From: JBMNRY01 sp050944915
GTDB taxonomy: Bacteria > Bacillota > Limnochordia > JAAZLZ01
Reading direction: 5' to 3'
Assembly (NCBI GenBank): GCA_050944915.1
Contig: JBMNRY010000094.1
Span: forward strand, 1 to 7,382
Length of the DNA stretch: 7,382 nucleotides
Shown: positions 1 to 5,195 of the stretch, piece after piece
Position numbering within the stretch: position 1 is the stretch's first letter
Layout of the letters: every line of letters begins with the position of its first letter
Program-made: the position numbers and the translations under genes
Notes under the pieces: generated by a model
Told to the model about the DNA's origin: nothing
Seen by the model: the letters and a program-made list of their open reading frames with translations, nothing else
Database searches by the model: none

Positions 1-1
1 C

Positions 2-55
2 ATTTACCGGGGGATTTTGGGCGGCTTGCCTACTAAGGAGTTGTCTTCCAAATAG
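2..55 (+). CDS. yabG: Probable C-terminal end of YabG-type sporulation protease (partial, 5' end outside window)
   Basis: An open frame enters from the left edge and stops at TAG 53-55, giving 17 residues that end in Arg-Gly-Ile-Leu-Gly-Gly-Leu-Pro-Thr-Lys. This resembles the end of Bacillus YabG as I recall it (Arg-Gly-Val-Leu-Arg-Ile-Gly-Met-Pro-Tyr-Lys), allowing a one-residue gap. yabG commonly sits directly upstream of veg in spore-formers, so the position fits. YabG is a protease that trims spore coat proteins in the mother cell. The match is very short and relies on memory. The other two forward frames also run into the window before stopping, so this is a tentative call resting on synteny. 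Confidence 0.45.
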   Translation: MYRGILGGLPTKELSSK

Positions 56-56
56 A

Positions 57-86
57 AAAGAGAGCATAGGTTAATCCCTATTCTTT
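57..86 (+). terminator. Weak imperfect hairpin behind the upstream gene, possible terminator
   Basis: ATAGG (66-70) pairs with CCTAT (77-81) around a 6-nt loop. AAAGA (57-61) can extend the stem with TCTTT (82-86) if a 4-nt bulge is allowed on the left arm. It begins two bases after the stop of the putative yabG tail and lies ahead of the veg promoters, where a terminator would be expected. The stem is AT-rich and only a short T run follows, so termination is uncertain. Confidence 0.25.
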
Positions 87-128
87 AGAGTTGCATTTCT
101 CCCCGGAGTCATTATGGGTTTTTCGGTC

Positions 129-158
129 TTGACATCTTCCTGAACCCTTTGTTATAAT
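129..158 (+). promoter_or_regulatory. veg promoter P1 (sigma-A type, perfect consensus boxes)
   Basis: A perfect -35 box TTGACA (129-134) and a perfect -10 box TATAAT (153-158) are separated by 18 bp. Transcription would begin near 165, giving a leader of about 70 nt before the veg start. Both hexamers match the vegetative sigma-factor consensus exactly, which predicts a strong housekeeping promoter. This agrees with the well-known strength of the Bacillus subtilis veg promoter. Confidence 0.88.
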
Positions 159-170
159 TTACTCTTACCC

Positions 171-200
171 TTGACAGGCCCCTCCTAGGTATGTTAAAAT
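171..200 (+). promoter_or_regulatory. veg promoter P2 (sigma-A type), tandem with P1
   Basis: A second perfect -35 box TTGACA (171-176) is followed after 18 bp by TAAAAT (195-200), one mismatch from the -10 consensus. The start would be near 207, about 30 nt before the veg start codon. Its -35 box lies exactly 42 bp after the -35 box of P1, so both promoters fall on the same helix face and a polymerase at one could affect the other. A further TATAAT at 211-216 has no -35 partner and is not counted as a promoter. Confidence 0.78.
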
Positions 201-237
201 TACCTTGGATTATAATGCGAGGGGAAGGTGATTAGGG

Positions 238-507
238 GTGGCACCGCAACAAGATGCTTTAGCCATGATTAAGGCTGACTTGGAAGCTTGTGTCGGTAAA
301 CGAGTACGGCTGCGGGCTAATCGTGGTCGTAAAAAGATCATAGAAGCCGAGGGTATTCTCGTTGAAACCTATCCGAAGGTGTTCGTCGTTAAGTTAGACA
401 AGCACAACGCTGTCAACCGCGTCTCTTACACCTACGCCGATGTCTTAACGGAAACAGTCGAATTGATGGTCGGCGATACTCGCATAGGATTAGTAGAAAC
501 TGCCTGA
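238..507 (+). CDS. veg: Veg family protein
   Basis: This 89-residue protein matches the small Veg family (about 80-90 residues) along almost its whole length. Key signatures are Gly-Lys-Arg-Val-Arg-Leu-Arg-Ala-Asn-Arg-Gly-Arg-Lys-Lys near residues 20-33, the Gly-Ile-Leu-Val-Glu-Thr-Tyr-Pro segment near 39-46 and the Val-Ser-Tyr-Thr-Tyr-Ala-Asp-Val-Leu-Thr-Glu-Thr-Val block near 62-74. The fold is expected to be a small SH3-like barrel, cytoplasmic, with many basic residues. In B. subtilis, Veg promotes biofilm matrix expression by counteracting the repressor SinR; whether that holds here is unknown. The start is GTG at 238, supported by an AAGGTGAT Shine-Dalgarno sequence at 225-232, 5 nt upstream. 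No ATG is as well placed. Two strong promoters precede it and a terminator follows, so it is probably transcribed alone. Confidence 0.95.
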   Translation: MAPQQDALAMIKADLEACVGKRVRLRANRGRKKIIEAEGILVETYPKVFVVKLDKHNAVNRVSYTYADVLTETVELMVGDTRIGLVETA

Positions 508-526
508 TTTTTCTGGGCAGGTTATT

Positions 527-563
527 GGGCCCCAGGATTTATCCTGGGGCCTTTAACCTTTTA
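527..563 (+). terminator. Rho-independent terminator of veg
   Basis: A perfect 10-bp GC-rich stem (arms 528-537 and 542-551, plus a G-U pair 527/552) closes on a 4-nt TTTA loop. It is followed by a T-rich run, TTTAACCTTTT, through 562. It lies 20 nt after the veg stop. A smaller 5-bp hairpin, CTGCC (500-504) with GGCAG (516-520), overlaps the end of veg just before it. The strong stem should isolate veg from the protease gene. Confidence 0.85.
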
Positions 564-609
564 AAACCCCCGTTCGGGCTATTTTCATGGCCTTACCACA
601 CCATCGGAT

Positions 610-656
610 CTCCCTGTGAATATAGATGTAGCAAAGCTGTACACGTACACAGGGAG
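610..656 (+). promoter_or_regulatory. Inverted repeat masking the Shine-Dalgarno of the protease gene
   Basis: CTCCCTGTG (610-618) is perfectly complementary to CACAGGGAG (648-656), leaving a 29-nt loop. The right arm contains the first half of the purine-rich Shine-Dalgarno run AGGGAGGGG (651-659) that serves the ATG at 665. If the messenger includes this leader, folding would hide much of the ribosome-binding site. Inside the loop and right arm, GTACAC is repeated in tandem (639-650), and TGTAC-AC-GTACA (638-649) forms a short dyad that would compete with the long stem. No convincing promoter was found between the veg terminator and this element, so the transcription start is unknown. Confidence 0.5.
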
Positions 657-664
657 GGGTAAGC

Positions 665-1663
665 ATGGCCGAATTGACGCCCCAGGCTAAGAGGGCCTTG
701 CTCAACAAAAAGAATGTCGTCGGTGTCGGCCTGGGCTGCAAACGGATACGGGGCCAAAAAACCGATGATCGGGCAATCGTCGTCTTCGTGAAGAAAAAGG
801 AACGAAAGAATAATCTCCAAGCAAGGGATCTAGTGCCCCAGGAACTGGAGGGCACGCCGACCGATGTCATCGAAGTGGGGGAAATAACTTTGCTGGCCAG
901 CCGTACGGCTCGCCACCGTCCCGCCTTTCCCGGGATTAGCATCGGCCATCACCGGGTCTCCGCGGGGACCTTTGGCGCTGTGGTGAAGGACAAACGCAGT
1001 GGTATTCCTCTAATCCTGTCGAACAACCACGTTTTAGCCAATATGGAAGGGGATAATCGGGGTCGAGCTCGAATCGGTGATCCCATCGTACAACCGGGGA
1101 CCTATGATGGCGGTCGGGTGCCCAATGATGTCATCGGCTACTTACACCGCTTCGTCGAGTTAAGAACGGAGCGGCGGCCATCGACTTGTGGAGTGGCGGG
1201 GATGATGGAACGGGTAGGCAATTTTGTCTTGCGGACCATGTTTCCCCAATACGAGATGCGTTTCTTGCGCAAATCCAATGTAACGAACTTAGTCGATGCC
1301 GCGGTGGCTAAACCGGTGGGGCCAGAGCTGATCACCGCTAATATCCTCGATTTGGGGGTGCCCCAGGGGGTCGCGGAAGGTGTTGTGGGCCAGAAGATTT
1401 ACAAAAGCGGTCGCTCCAGTGGCCTTACCCAAGGGGAAATTTTGGCGGTGCATGTGGATATCAACGTGAACATGGGGGAAATCGGTACCGCCCAGTTTTC
1501 CGATCAAATCATGGCTACGGCCATGAGCCAGCCCGGTGATTCGGGTTCCCTGGTCCTCGATGAACAGAAACGGGCCATCGGCCTGCTCTTTGCCGGTTCC
1601 TCCCAGGCGACGGTCATCAATCGGATTGAAAATGTCTTGCGGTTGTTAGACATCACCTTTTAG
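665..1663 (+). CDS. Trypsin-fold serine protease, cytoplasmic, intact catalytic triad
   Basis: This 332-residue protein belongs to the chymotrypsin-like (S1-clan) proteases of the NAL1-like bacterial group. The N-terminal subdomain carries Val-Val-Gly-Val-Gly-Leu-Gly near 18-24, then an Ala-Ile-Val-Val-Phe-Val strand near 37-42 and the Pro-Thr-Asp-Val-Ile-Glu-Val-Gly segment near 65-72. The likely triad is His122 (Leu-Ser-Asn-Asn-His-Val-Leu-Ala), Asp211 (Val-Asp-Ala-Ala-Val-Ala) and Ser293 (Gly-Asp-Ser-Gly-Ser). Lys-Ser-Gly-Arg-Ser-Ser-Gly-Leu-Thr near 248-256 is typical of the subfamily before the Ser motif. There is no signal peptide or membrane segment, so it should act inside the cell, perhaps in the forespore or mother cell. 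The start ATG has a strong purine-rich Shine-Dalgarno that may be hidden in a hairpin. The next gene begins 12 nt after the stop, so the two are probably co-transcribed. The substrate is not evident; coat proteins or the neighbouring membrane protein are guesses. Confidence 0.88.
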   Translation: MAELTPQAKRALLNKKNVVGVGLGCKRIRGQKTDDRAIVVFVKKKERKNNLQARDLVPQELEGTPTDVIEVGEITLLASRTARHRPAFPGISIGHHRVSAGTFGAVVKDKRSGIPLILSNNHVLANMEGDNRGRARIGDPIVQPGTYDGGRVPNDVIGYLHRFVELRTERRPSTCGVAGMMERVGNFVLRTMFPQYEMRFLRKSNVTNLVDAAVAKPVGPELITANILDLGVPQGVAEGVVGQKIYKSGRSSGLTQGEILAVHVDINVNMGEIGTAQFSDQIMATAMSQPGDSGSLVLDEQKRAIGLLFAGSSQATVINRIENVLRLLDITF

Positions 1664-1675
1664 GGGGGGAATCGA

Positions 1676-2017
1676 ATGAAGATCTGGTTATTTAATATCC
1701 TCAAAACCCTGACCAGTGATTTGATCATGGAACCCCTCATCGTCTTTCTCGTGGGCTATGGTGTTAAACAATACAACAGCGGTCGTCGACAACAGGTCAT
1801 CGTGGAGCTGGTCATCGATATCGTCGATTACATCGAGGAGCATTACAAGGAATGGGGTATTAGGGGCTCGAAGAAGATGGACCGCTTCTTGGAAATGTTC
1901 ACCGAGGAGTTCAAGCGCCGTCTCGGTAAGCCGCCTACCCCAGAAGAAATCCAGGCTGCCCGCATTAAGGCTGAAGGTTACGTGCAGCGGGCCCGTCGGA
2001 TGCAGATCGGTGGATGA
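1676..2017 (+). CDS. Small one-helix membrane protein, LL-H-type phage-holin-like
   Basis: The 113-residue product has one hydrophobic segment near residues 13-31, preceded by a short basic start. A long charged, probably helical region follows (about 36-83), then a final helix (about 88-110) after a Gly-Lys-Pro-Pro-Thr-Pro-Glu-Glu turn. The order of transmembrane helix, Val-Asp-Tyr-Ile-Glu-Glu near 50-55, a Gly-Ile-Arg-Gly-Ser-Lys-Lys-Met block near 61-68 and a terminal Ala-Glu-Gly-Tyr-Val-Gln-Arg-Ala helix resembles the LL-H family of phage holins. I am judging by pattern, not by a database search. A good Shine-Dalgarno (GGGGGGGA, 1663-1670) lies in the 12-nt gap after the protease stop, which points to translation as part of the same operon. 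It might be a holin-like pore former or a membrane anchor for one of its neighbours. The gene itself is well supported; the function is not. Confidence 0.62.
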   Translation: MKIWLFNILKTLTSDLIMEPLIVFLVGYGVKQYNSGRRQQVIVELVIDIVDYIEEHYKEWGIRGSKKMDRFLEMFTEEFKRRLGKPPTPEEIQAARIKAEGYVQRARRMQIGG

Positions 2018-2034
2018 AATTTTAGTTATGTCCG

Positions 2035-2074
2035 CCCCGCCGTAGGCATAGGATTAAACGATGATGCGGCGGGG
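2035..2074 (+). promoter_or_regulatory. Inverted repeat straddling the start of the GH18 gene
   Basis: CCCCGCCG (2035-2042) is perfectly complementary to CGGCGGGG (2067-2074), with two further possible inner pairs (2043/2066 G-U and 2044/2065 A-U). The loop holds the weak AGGA motif (2050-2053) and the first ATG at 2061. The right arm supplies the better Shine-Dalgarno GGGGAG (2071-2076) for an alternative TTG start at 2085. No T run follows, so it is not a terminator. It could couple or limit translation of the third gene of the cluster. Confidence 0.45.
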
Positions 2075-3440
2075 AGTGGAGATCTTGAAACAACTCGGCA
2101 GCCGGGTCCTGCGTCGGGGCATGCAAGGGCCCGATGTAGCCCAACTCCAAAAGAAACTGCTCGACCGGGGCTTTGATCCCGGGCCACCCAATGGTGTCTT
2201 TGGCTGGTTAACCTTTGAGGCCCTTCGCCAATACCAAAGATCAGCAAGCCTACAAGTGGACGGGGTGGCCGGCCGCCAGGTCTTTACCTTCCTTTTGCAG
2301 GATCCTCCCCTTTCCCACCGGCAGATTCATCGGGTGGGCCAAGGGGAGAGCCTCGCCCAAATCCTGCGTAAATACAACCTGCGTTACGAAGCCCTCGCGA
2401 CTTCTAATTCCTCCCAGGTCTTATCTCGCCTTTATGAAGGCCAAGAACTAGTTCTGCCCGCCCGTTTGGTGTTGGCCTACTTACCCCCCGATGACCAGGG
2501 CGGGTTACGTTCCCTGTTATGGCATCATCGTTCCTTCAGCGGGATCGCCTCCCCCTGGTTTCACCTCAATGACCAAGGCCGCCTAGAAGGCTCCATTCCC
2601 CTAGAGATGGTCAATGTGGCCGAAGAAAGGAATCTTTTTCTCTTCCCCGTCATCACCAACCGCTGGAACGGTAGCTACGCCGGTCGGAATTTCCGTTTGG
2701 CCTGTCGAGGCCGGAAGAACCGTCGGCAGCTTTTGGATCAACTGGCCTCCATTTTAGCCCAGGAAGTAGTAGGAGGTCTTATCTTTGATTTCCGCCGGTT
2801 AGCCTGGGGGGATGCCCGTTATCTAAGCTACCTGGCTGCCGGCCTTTCCCGGGGGGAGAAGTTCCTGTATTTAACCCTCGGTGTCCATGATATGCAGGGA
2901 GGGCAAATCCGTCCATTGTGGGGTGATAACTACTTAGTCTTAGCCGATCTTTTCGATGGTTTGATTTTGCGCTTTCAAGATGAAGAACGCCCCCGGGCGG
3001 GGCCGGTTTTCGATGAAGGGGAAGCGAGCCGGTATATTCGTTCCTTGGTCAAACTAATCCCCGGTTGGAAACTAATCCTTTATCTACCTACTTACGGTTG
3101 GTTATGGCGGCAGGTAGTTAAGCGTCCTTTCGGGCCCCTCTGGGTCCAGGAAAGATGGGTGGAACCCCAACTTCTCACCTACGGCCAAATCACCCAGCTC
3201 TTGCAAAAATATCGGGTACGGGGGGCGGGGAAGACCCAACACGATGTGCCCATGGAGGATGGTTTGAGTCGGTTATGGCTAGAAACGGGGAGAAGCTTGG
3301 CCGACAAAGCCCTATTGGTGAACAAATATGGGTTGGCGGGGGTGGCCGTCTGGGCCCTCGGTTGGGAAGACGGGCGGTTGTGGAAAAGACTAGGCCAGAA
3401 CCATTTAGTGATCAAAAGAACCGCTGGTAATAAATGTTAA
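2061..3440 (+). CDS. PG-binding + LysM + GH18 protein of YaaH/SleL type, probable pseudoenzyme
   Basis: This 459-residue protein has three parts: a PG_binding_1 domain (about 17-79), one LysM domain (about 89-133) and a GH18-like barrel (about 135-445). The barrel end matches the YaaH/SleL spore-cortex glucosaminidase family: Trp-Leu-Glu-Thr-Gly-Arg-Ser-Leu near 406-413, Gly-Val-Ala-Val-Trp-Ala-Leu-Gly near 427-434, and Leu-Pro-Thr-Tyr-Gly-Trp near 342-347. The catalytic signature, normally Asp-Gly-x-x-Ile-Asp-Phe-Glu, reads Gly-Gly-Leu-Ile-Phe-Asp-Phe-Arg at 238-245. The proton-donor Glu is therefore Arg245 and the first Asp is lost. The usual Met-Thr-Tyr-Asp strand reads Leu-Arg-Phe-Gln (303-306). 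It probably binds cortex or germ-cell-wall glycan without cleaving it. No signal peptide is seen, as in YaaH. The ATG at 2061 has a weak Shine-Dalgarno; TTG at 2085, with GGGGAG 8 nt before it, is an equally good start and would remove eight residues. It follows the holin-like gene by 43 nt. Confidence 0.85.
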   Translation: MMRRGVEILKQLGSRVLRRGMQGPDVAQLQKKLLDRGFDPGPPNGVFGWLTFEALRQYQRSASLQVDGVAGRQVFTFLLQDPPLSHRQIHRVGQGESLAQILRKYNLRYEALATSNSSQVLSRLYEGQELVLPARLVLAYLPPDDQGGLRSLLWHHRSFSGIASPWFHLNDQGRLEGSIPLEMVNVAEERNLFLFPVITNRWNGSYAGRNFRLACRGRKNRRQLLDQLASILAQEVVGGLIFDFRRLAWGDARYLSYLAAGLSRGEKFLYLTLGVHDMQGGQIRPLWGDNYLVLADLFDGLILRFQDEERPRAGPVFDEGEASRYIRSLVKLIPGWKLILYLPTYGWLWRQVVKRPFGPLWVQERWVEPQLLTYGQITQLLQKYRVRGAGKTQHDVPMEDGLSRLWLETGRSLADKALLVNKYGLAGVAVWALGWEDGRLWKRLGQNHLVIKRTAGNKC

Positions 3441-3498
3441 GACTGTTAGTCATTGGTCAGCATATGTATTAACTAGTGAGGTTAAAGGGGGCGAGACA

Positions 3499-5115
3499 AT
3501 GAGTTTGCGGCTTGAAGAACAACAAGTCCTTGTGGAGACCTGGTTGGGAAGTAATACCGCCCAGGGACTGGCCCAAGGATTCCTCCAGCTCCCCGATGGT
3601 TTGCCGGCCGTAGGGGAAGTTTTAGATCTGCGGGGCTGGGCCCTAGTTGATGAGGTGGTGATCACCCCCGGCTCGGAAGAGGCCCTCATCAGCGGTACTT
3701 TAAGTTTCCAGATGGTTTACGGTGCCGATGGCGTAGCCAGCGAGGGGACTCGCCTACCCATTTACAGTGCCGATTGGCCCGCTGCTCTAGATTTCTCGGG
3801 GAAGGTTGAGATACCGGGGATCGATCCCGAAACCCAAATCCAGGCCCAGGTTCGGGTGGAATCCATCGATTTTTCCCTGGAAGATAACCGCCGGGAGATG
3901 GAAGTGGAAGCTATCCTTCAATTCCAGGCCACCGCCCGCAAAGGGGCTACCGTAGATATCATCAGCTCTGCTCAAGGGAGCGGAAGCCATAAGATCAAAG
4001 GGGAAAGCAAAAACATCAGTATTGAAGAAGGTGTTCGTCGGGGCCTCTTTGAAGGGACCGTCCGGGATGAATTAACTCTACCCGAAGGGGAACCTTCCCT
4101 GATCCGGGTCATCCAAATCAGTCCTCGACCGGTGATTGACCAACGGGAGGTCCGTCCGAATCAAGGAGTGATCAGGGGACATGTCAACTACCGCATACTT
4201 TACTGGGGGGAAGCCGATGGTCAAGATGGCCTTCATCAAGTGGAACTGACTAGCGCCCAGCCCTTTGAGTTGGGATTAGAACTGGACGGCTTACGGCCGG
4301 GAATGGAATTGGATGTGGTATGTCAGCCGGCCCAGGTGCGGCTCCTCAACCGAGGTACCGAGTCATTGGTCGTGGAAGTCGATCTAGACTTGGCTCTGAA
4401 GGCTTACCGGCCTAAACAATTGGCCATCATCAACGACCTTACCGGTGAAGGGGATCTGGTGCAAACCAGGAAGGATATCCTTCGTTTTGATCAATTTATC
4501 GGTCAGGTAGAACGCCAGAGTCTGGTGGAGAGAACCTTGAATCTACCGGTGGAAGAGCCTCGGCTAGAACAGGTCCTCCAACTGGAGGTCAGCGCCGAGG
4601 CCGTAGAGGTAACCGTTGGTGAAGGGAAAATAACGGTGGAAGGCGAAGCCTTCTTCAAGTTAATTTACCTGACGACACCGGAGGAGCAGTATCCCTTAGG
4701 GGTCATCAGCTGGACGGAGCCGGTGCCTTTCACCGTCAATCTCGATATGGCCGGAGCTCGACCGGGGATGAACGGTTTTGTCGATTTCCGGATCACCGAG
4801 AGCAGGGCTCAAGTCATCAATGAGGAGCAAGTATCTATCGACTGTCTAGTTAATACTAAAGTTGTGGTCTATGAAACCATCGAAGAAGAGGTTGTCATGG
4901 AGGCGGTGGCCATCGAACCACTACCGGAGGATCCCCCCAGCATCACCTTCGTCGTCGTCGGGGAAAGGGATACCCTGTGGAAATTGAGTCGTCGCTACTA
5001 TACCTCGGAGGAAAACATTATCGCCGCGAACCCCTGGCTGGAGGAGAAGGAAGGCCGTACCTTAGATAAGGGTTGGAAACTCTTTATCCCGCGGCGGAAA
5101 GCCCAAGGGGTCTAA
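3499..5115 (+). CDS. sipL: SPOCS (DUF3794) / LysM spore-envelope morphogenesis protein, SipL-like
   Basis: The 538-residue protein has a C-terminal LysM domain (about 484-531) with the typical Val-Gly-Glu-Arg-Asp-Thr-Leu-Trp-Lys-Leu-Ser start and a Leu-Phe-Ile-Pro end. Before it lie about three related beta-rich units (roughly 5-150, 175-315 and 330-470). Each has a Val-Val or Val-Glu-Val strand pattern and an Arg-Pro-Gly-Met or Pro-Gly-Ile-Asp turn, as in SPOCS/DUF3794 domains. Length and architecture fit clostridial SipL, which binds the coat-basement ATPase SpoIVA through its LysM domain and is needed to attach coat around the forespore in Clostridioides difficile. A mother-cell role is therefore expected. 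There is no signal peptide. The ATG is preceded by a strong Shine-Dalgarno, AAAGGGGG, at 3484-3491. The 58-nt gap before it is AT-richer than its surroundings and may hold its own promoter, but no consensus pair was convincing. Confidence 0.87.
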   Translation: MSLRLEEQQVLVETWLGSNTAQGLAQGFLQLPDGLPAVGEVLDLRGWALVDEVVITPGSEEALISGTLSFQMVYGADGVASEGTRLPIYSADWPAALDFSGKVEIPGIDPETQIQAQVRVESIDFSLEDNRREMEVEAILQFQATARKGATVDIISSAQGSGSHKIKGESKNISIEEGVRRGLFEGTVRDELTLPEGEPSLIRVIQISPRPVIDQREVRPNQGVIRGHVNYRILYWGEADGQDGLHQVELTSAQPFELGLELDGLRPGMELDVVCQPAQVRLLNRGTESLVVEVDLDLALKAYRPKQLAIINDLTGEGDLVQTRKDILRFDQFIGQVERQSLVERTLNLPVEEPRLEQVLQLEVSAEAVEVTVGEGKITVEGEAFFKLIYLTTPEEQYPLGVISWTEPVPFTVNLDMAGARPGMNGFVDFRITESRAQVINEEQVSIDCLVNTKVVVYETIEEEVVMEAVAIEPLPEDPPSITFVVVGERDTLWKLSRRYYTSEENIIAANPWLEEKEGRTLDKGWKLFIPRRKAQGV

Positions 5116-5146
5116 GGGAAGCGGGCAGCATCACTGCCCGTTTCCT
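5116..5146 (+). terminator. Intercistronic hairpin after the SipL-like gene, no T tract
   Basis: Arms at 5117-5128 and 5134-5145 form 12 pairs (one is G-U), with an outer G-U pair possible at 5116/5146, around a 5-nt CATCA loop. The hairpin begins directly after the TAA at 5113-5115. The only T run (TTTCC) is consumed by the stem and is followed by ACCCGCC, so classical termination should be weak. It may be a partial terminator, or an mRNA-stabilising or processing structure that lowers moeA expression relative to the gene upstream. Confidence 0.5.
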
Positions 5147-5180
5147 ACCCGCCGGGAGGGGACAAGTTGGCGGGGCAAAA

Positions 5181-5187
5181 GGGAGGT
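5181..5187 (+). promoter_or_regulatory. Ribosome-binding site that fixes the moeA start at GTG 5196
   Basis: GGGAGGT lies 8 nt ahead of GTG 5196-5198. The in-frame ATG at 5073 lies inside the SipL-like coding sequence and would add 41 residues translated through the end of that gene and the hairpin. Those residues do not resemble a MoeA N-terminus. The GTG therefore best marks the real start. Confidence 0.82.
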
Positions 5188-5195
5188 CACCCATT

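Noticed and set aside
211..216. Third veg promoter at TATAAT
   Set aside because: No -35-like hexamer lies 16-19 bp upstream and there is no extended -10 TGn motif; the resulting leader would also be very short.
564..664. Promoter for the protease gene (TGAATA at 617 as a sigma-G -35, or TATAGA at 621 as a sigma-A -10)
   Set aside because: Neither has a matching partner box at a plausible spacing, so it would be guesswork.
553..942. 129-codon open frame on the minus strand over the veg terminator and protease start
   Set aside because: It is antisense to the well-supported protease, its product is a low-complexity mix without a recognisable domain, and part of it runs through the terminator and leader.
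3441..3498. Sporulation sigma-factor promoter for the SipL-like gene (CATATGTAT at 3461 as a sigma-E or sigma-K -10 box)
   Set aside because: The -10 match is partial and no fitting -35 element lies at the proper distance. The region is AT-richer and may hold a promoter, but the boxes cannot be assigned.
5073..5195. N-terminal 41-residue extension of MoeA from ATG 5073
   Set aside because: It would overlap the end of the SipL-like gene and run through the hairpin, and it does not resemble MoeA. GTG 5196 has a strong Shine-Dalgarno at the right distance.
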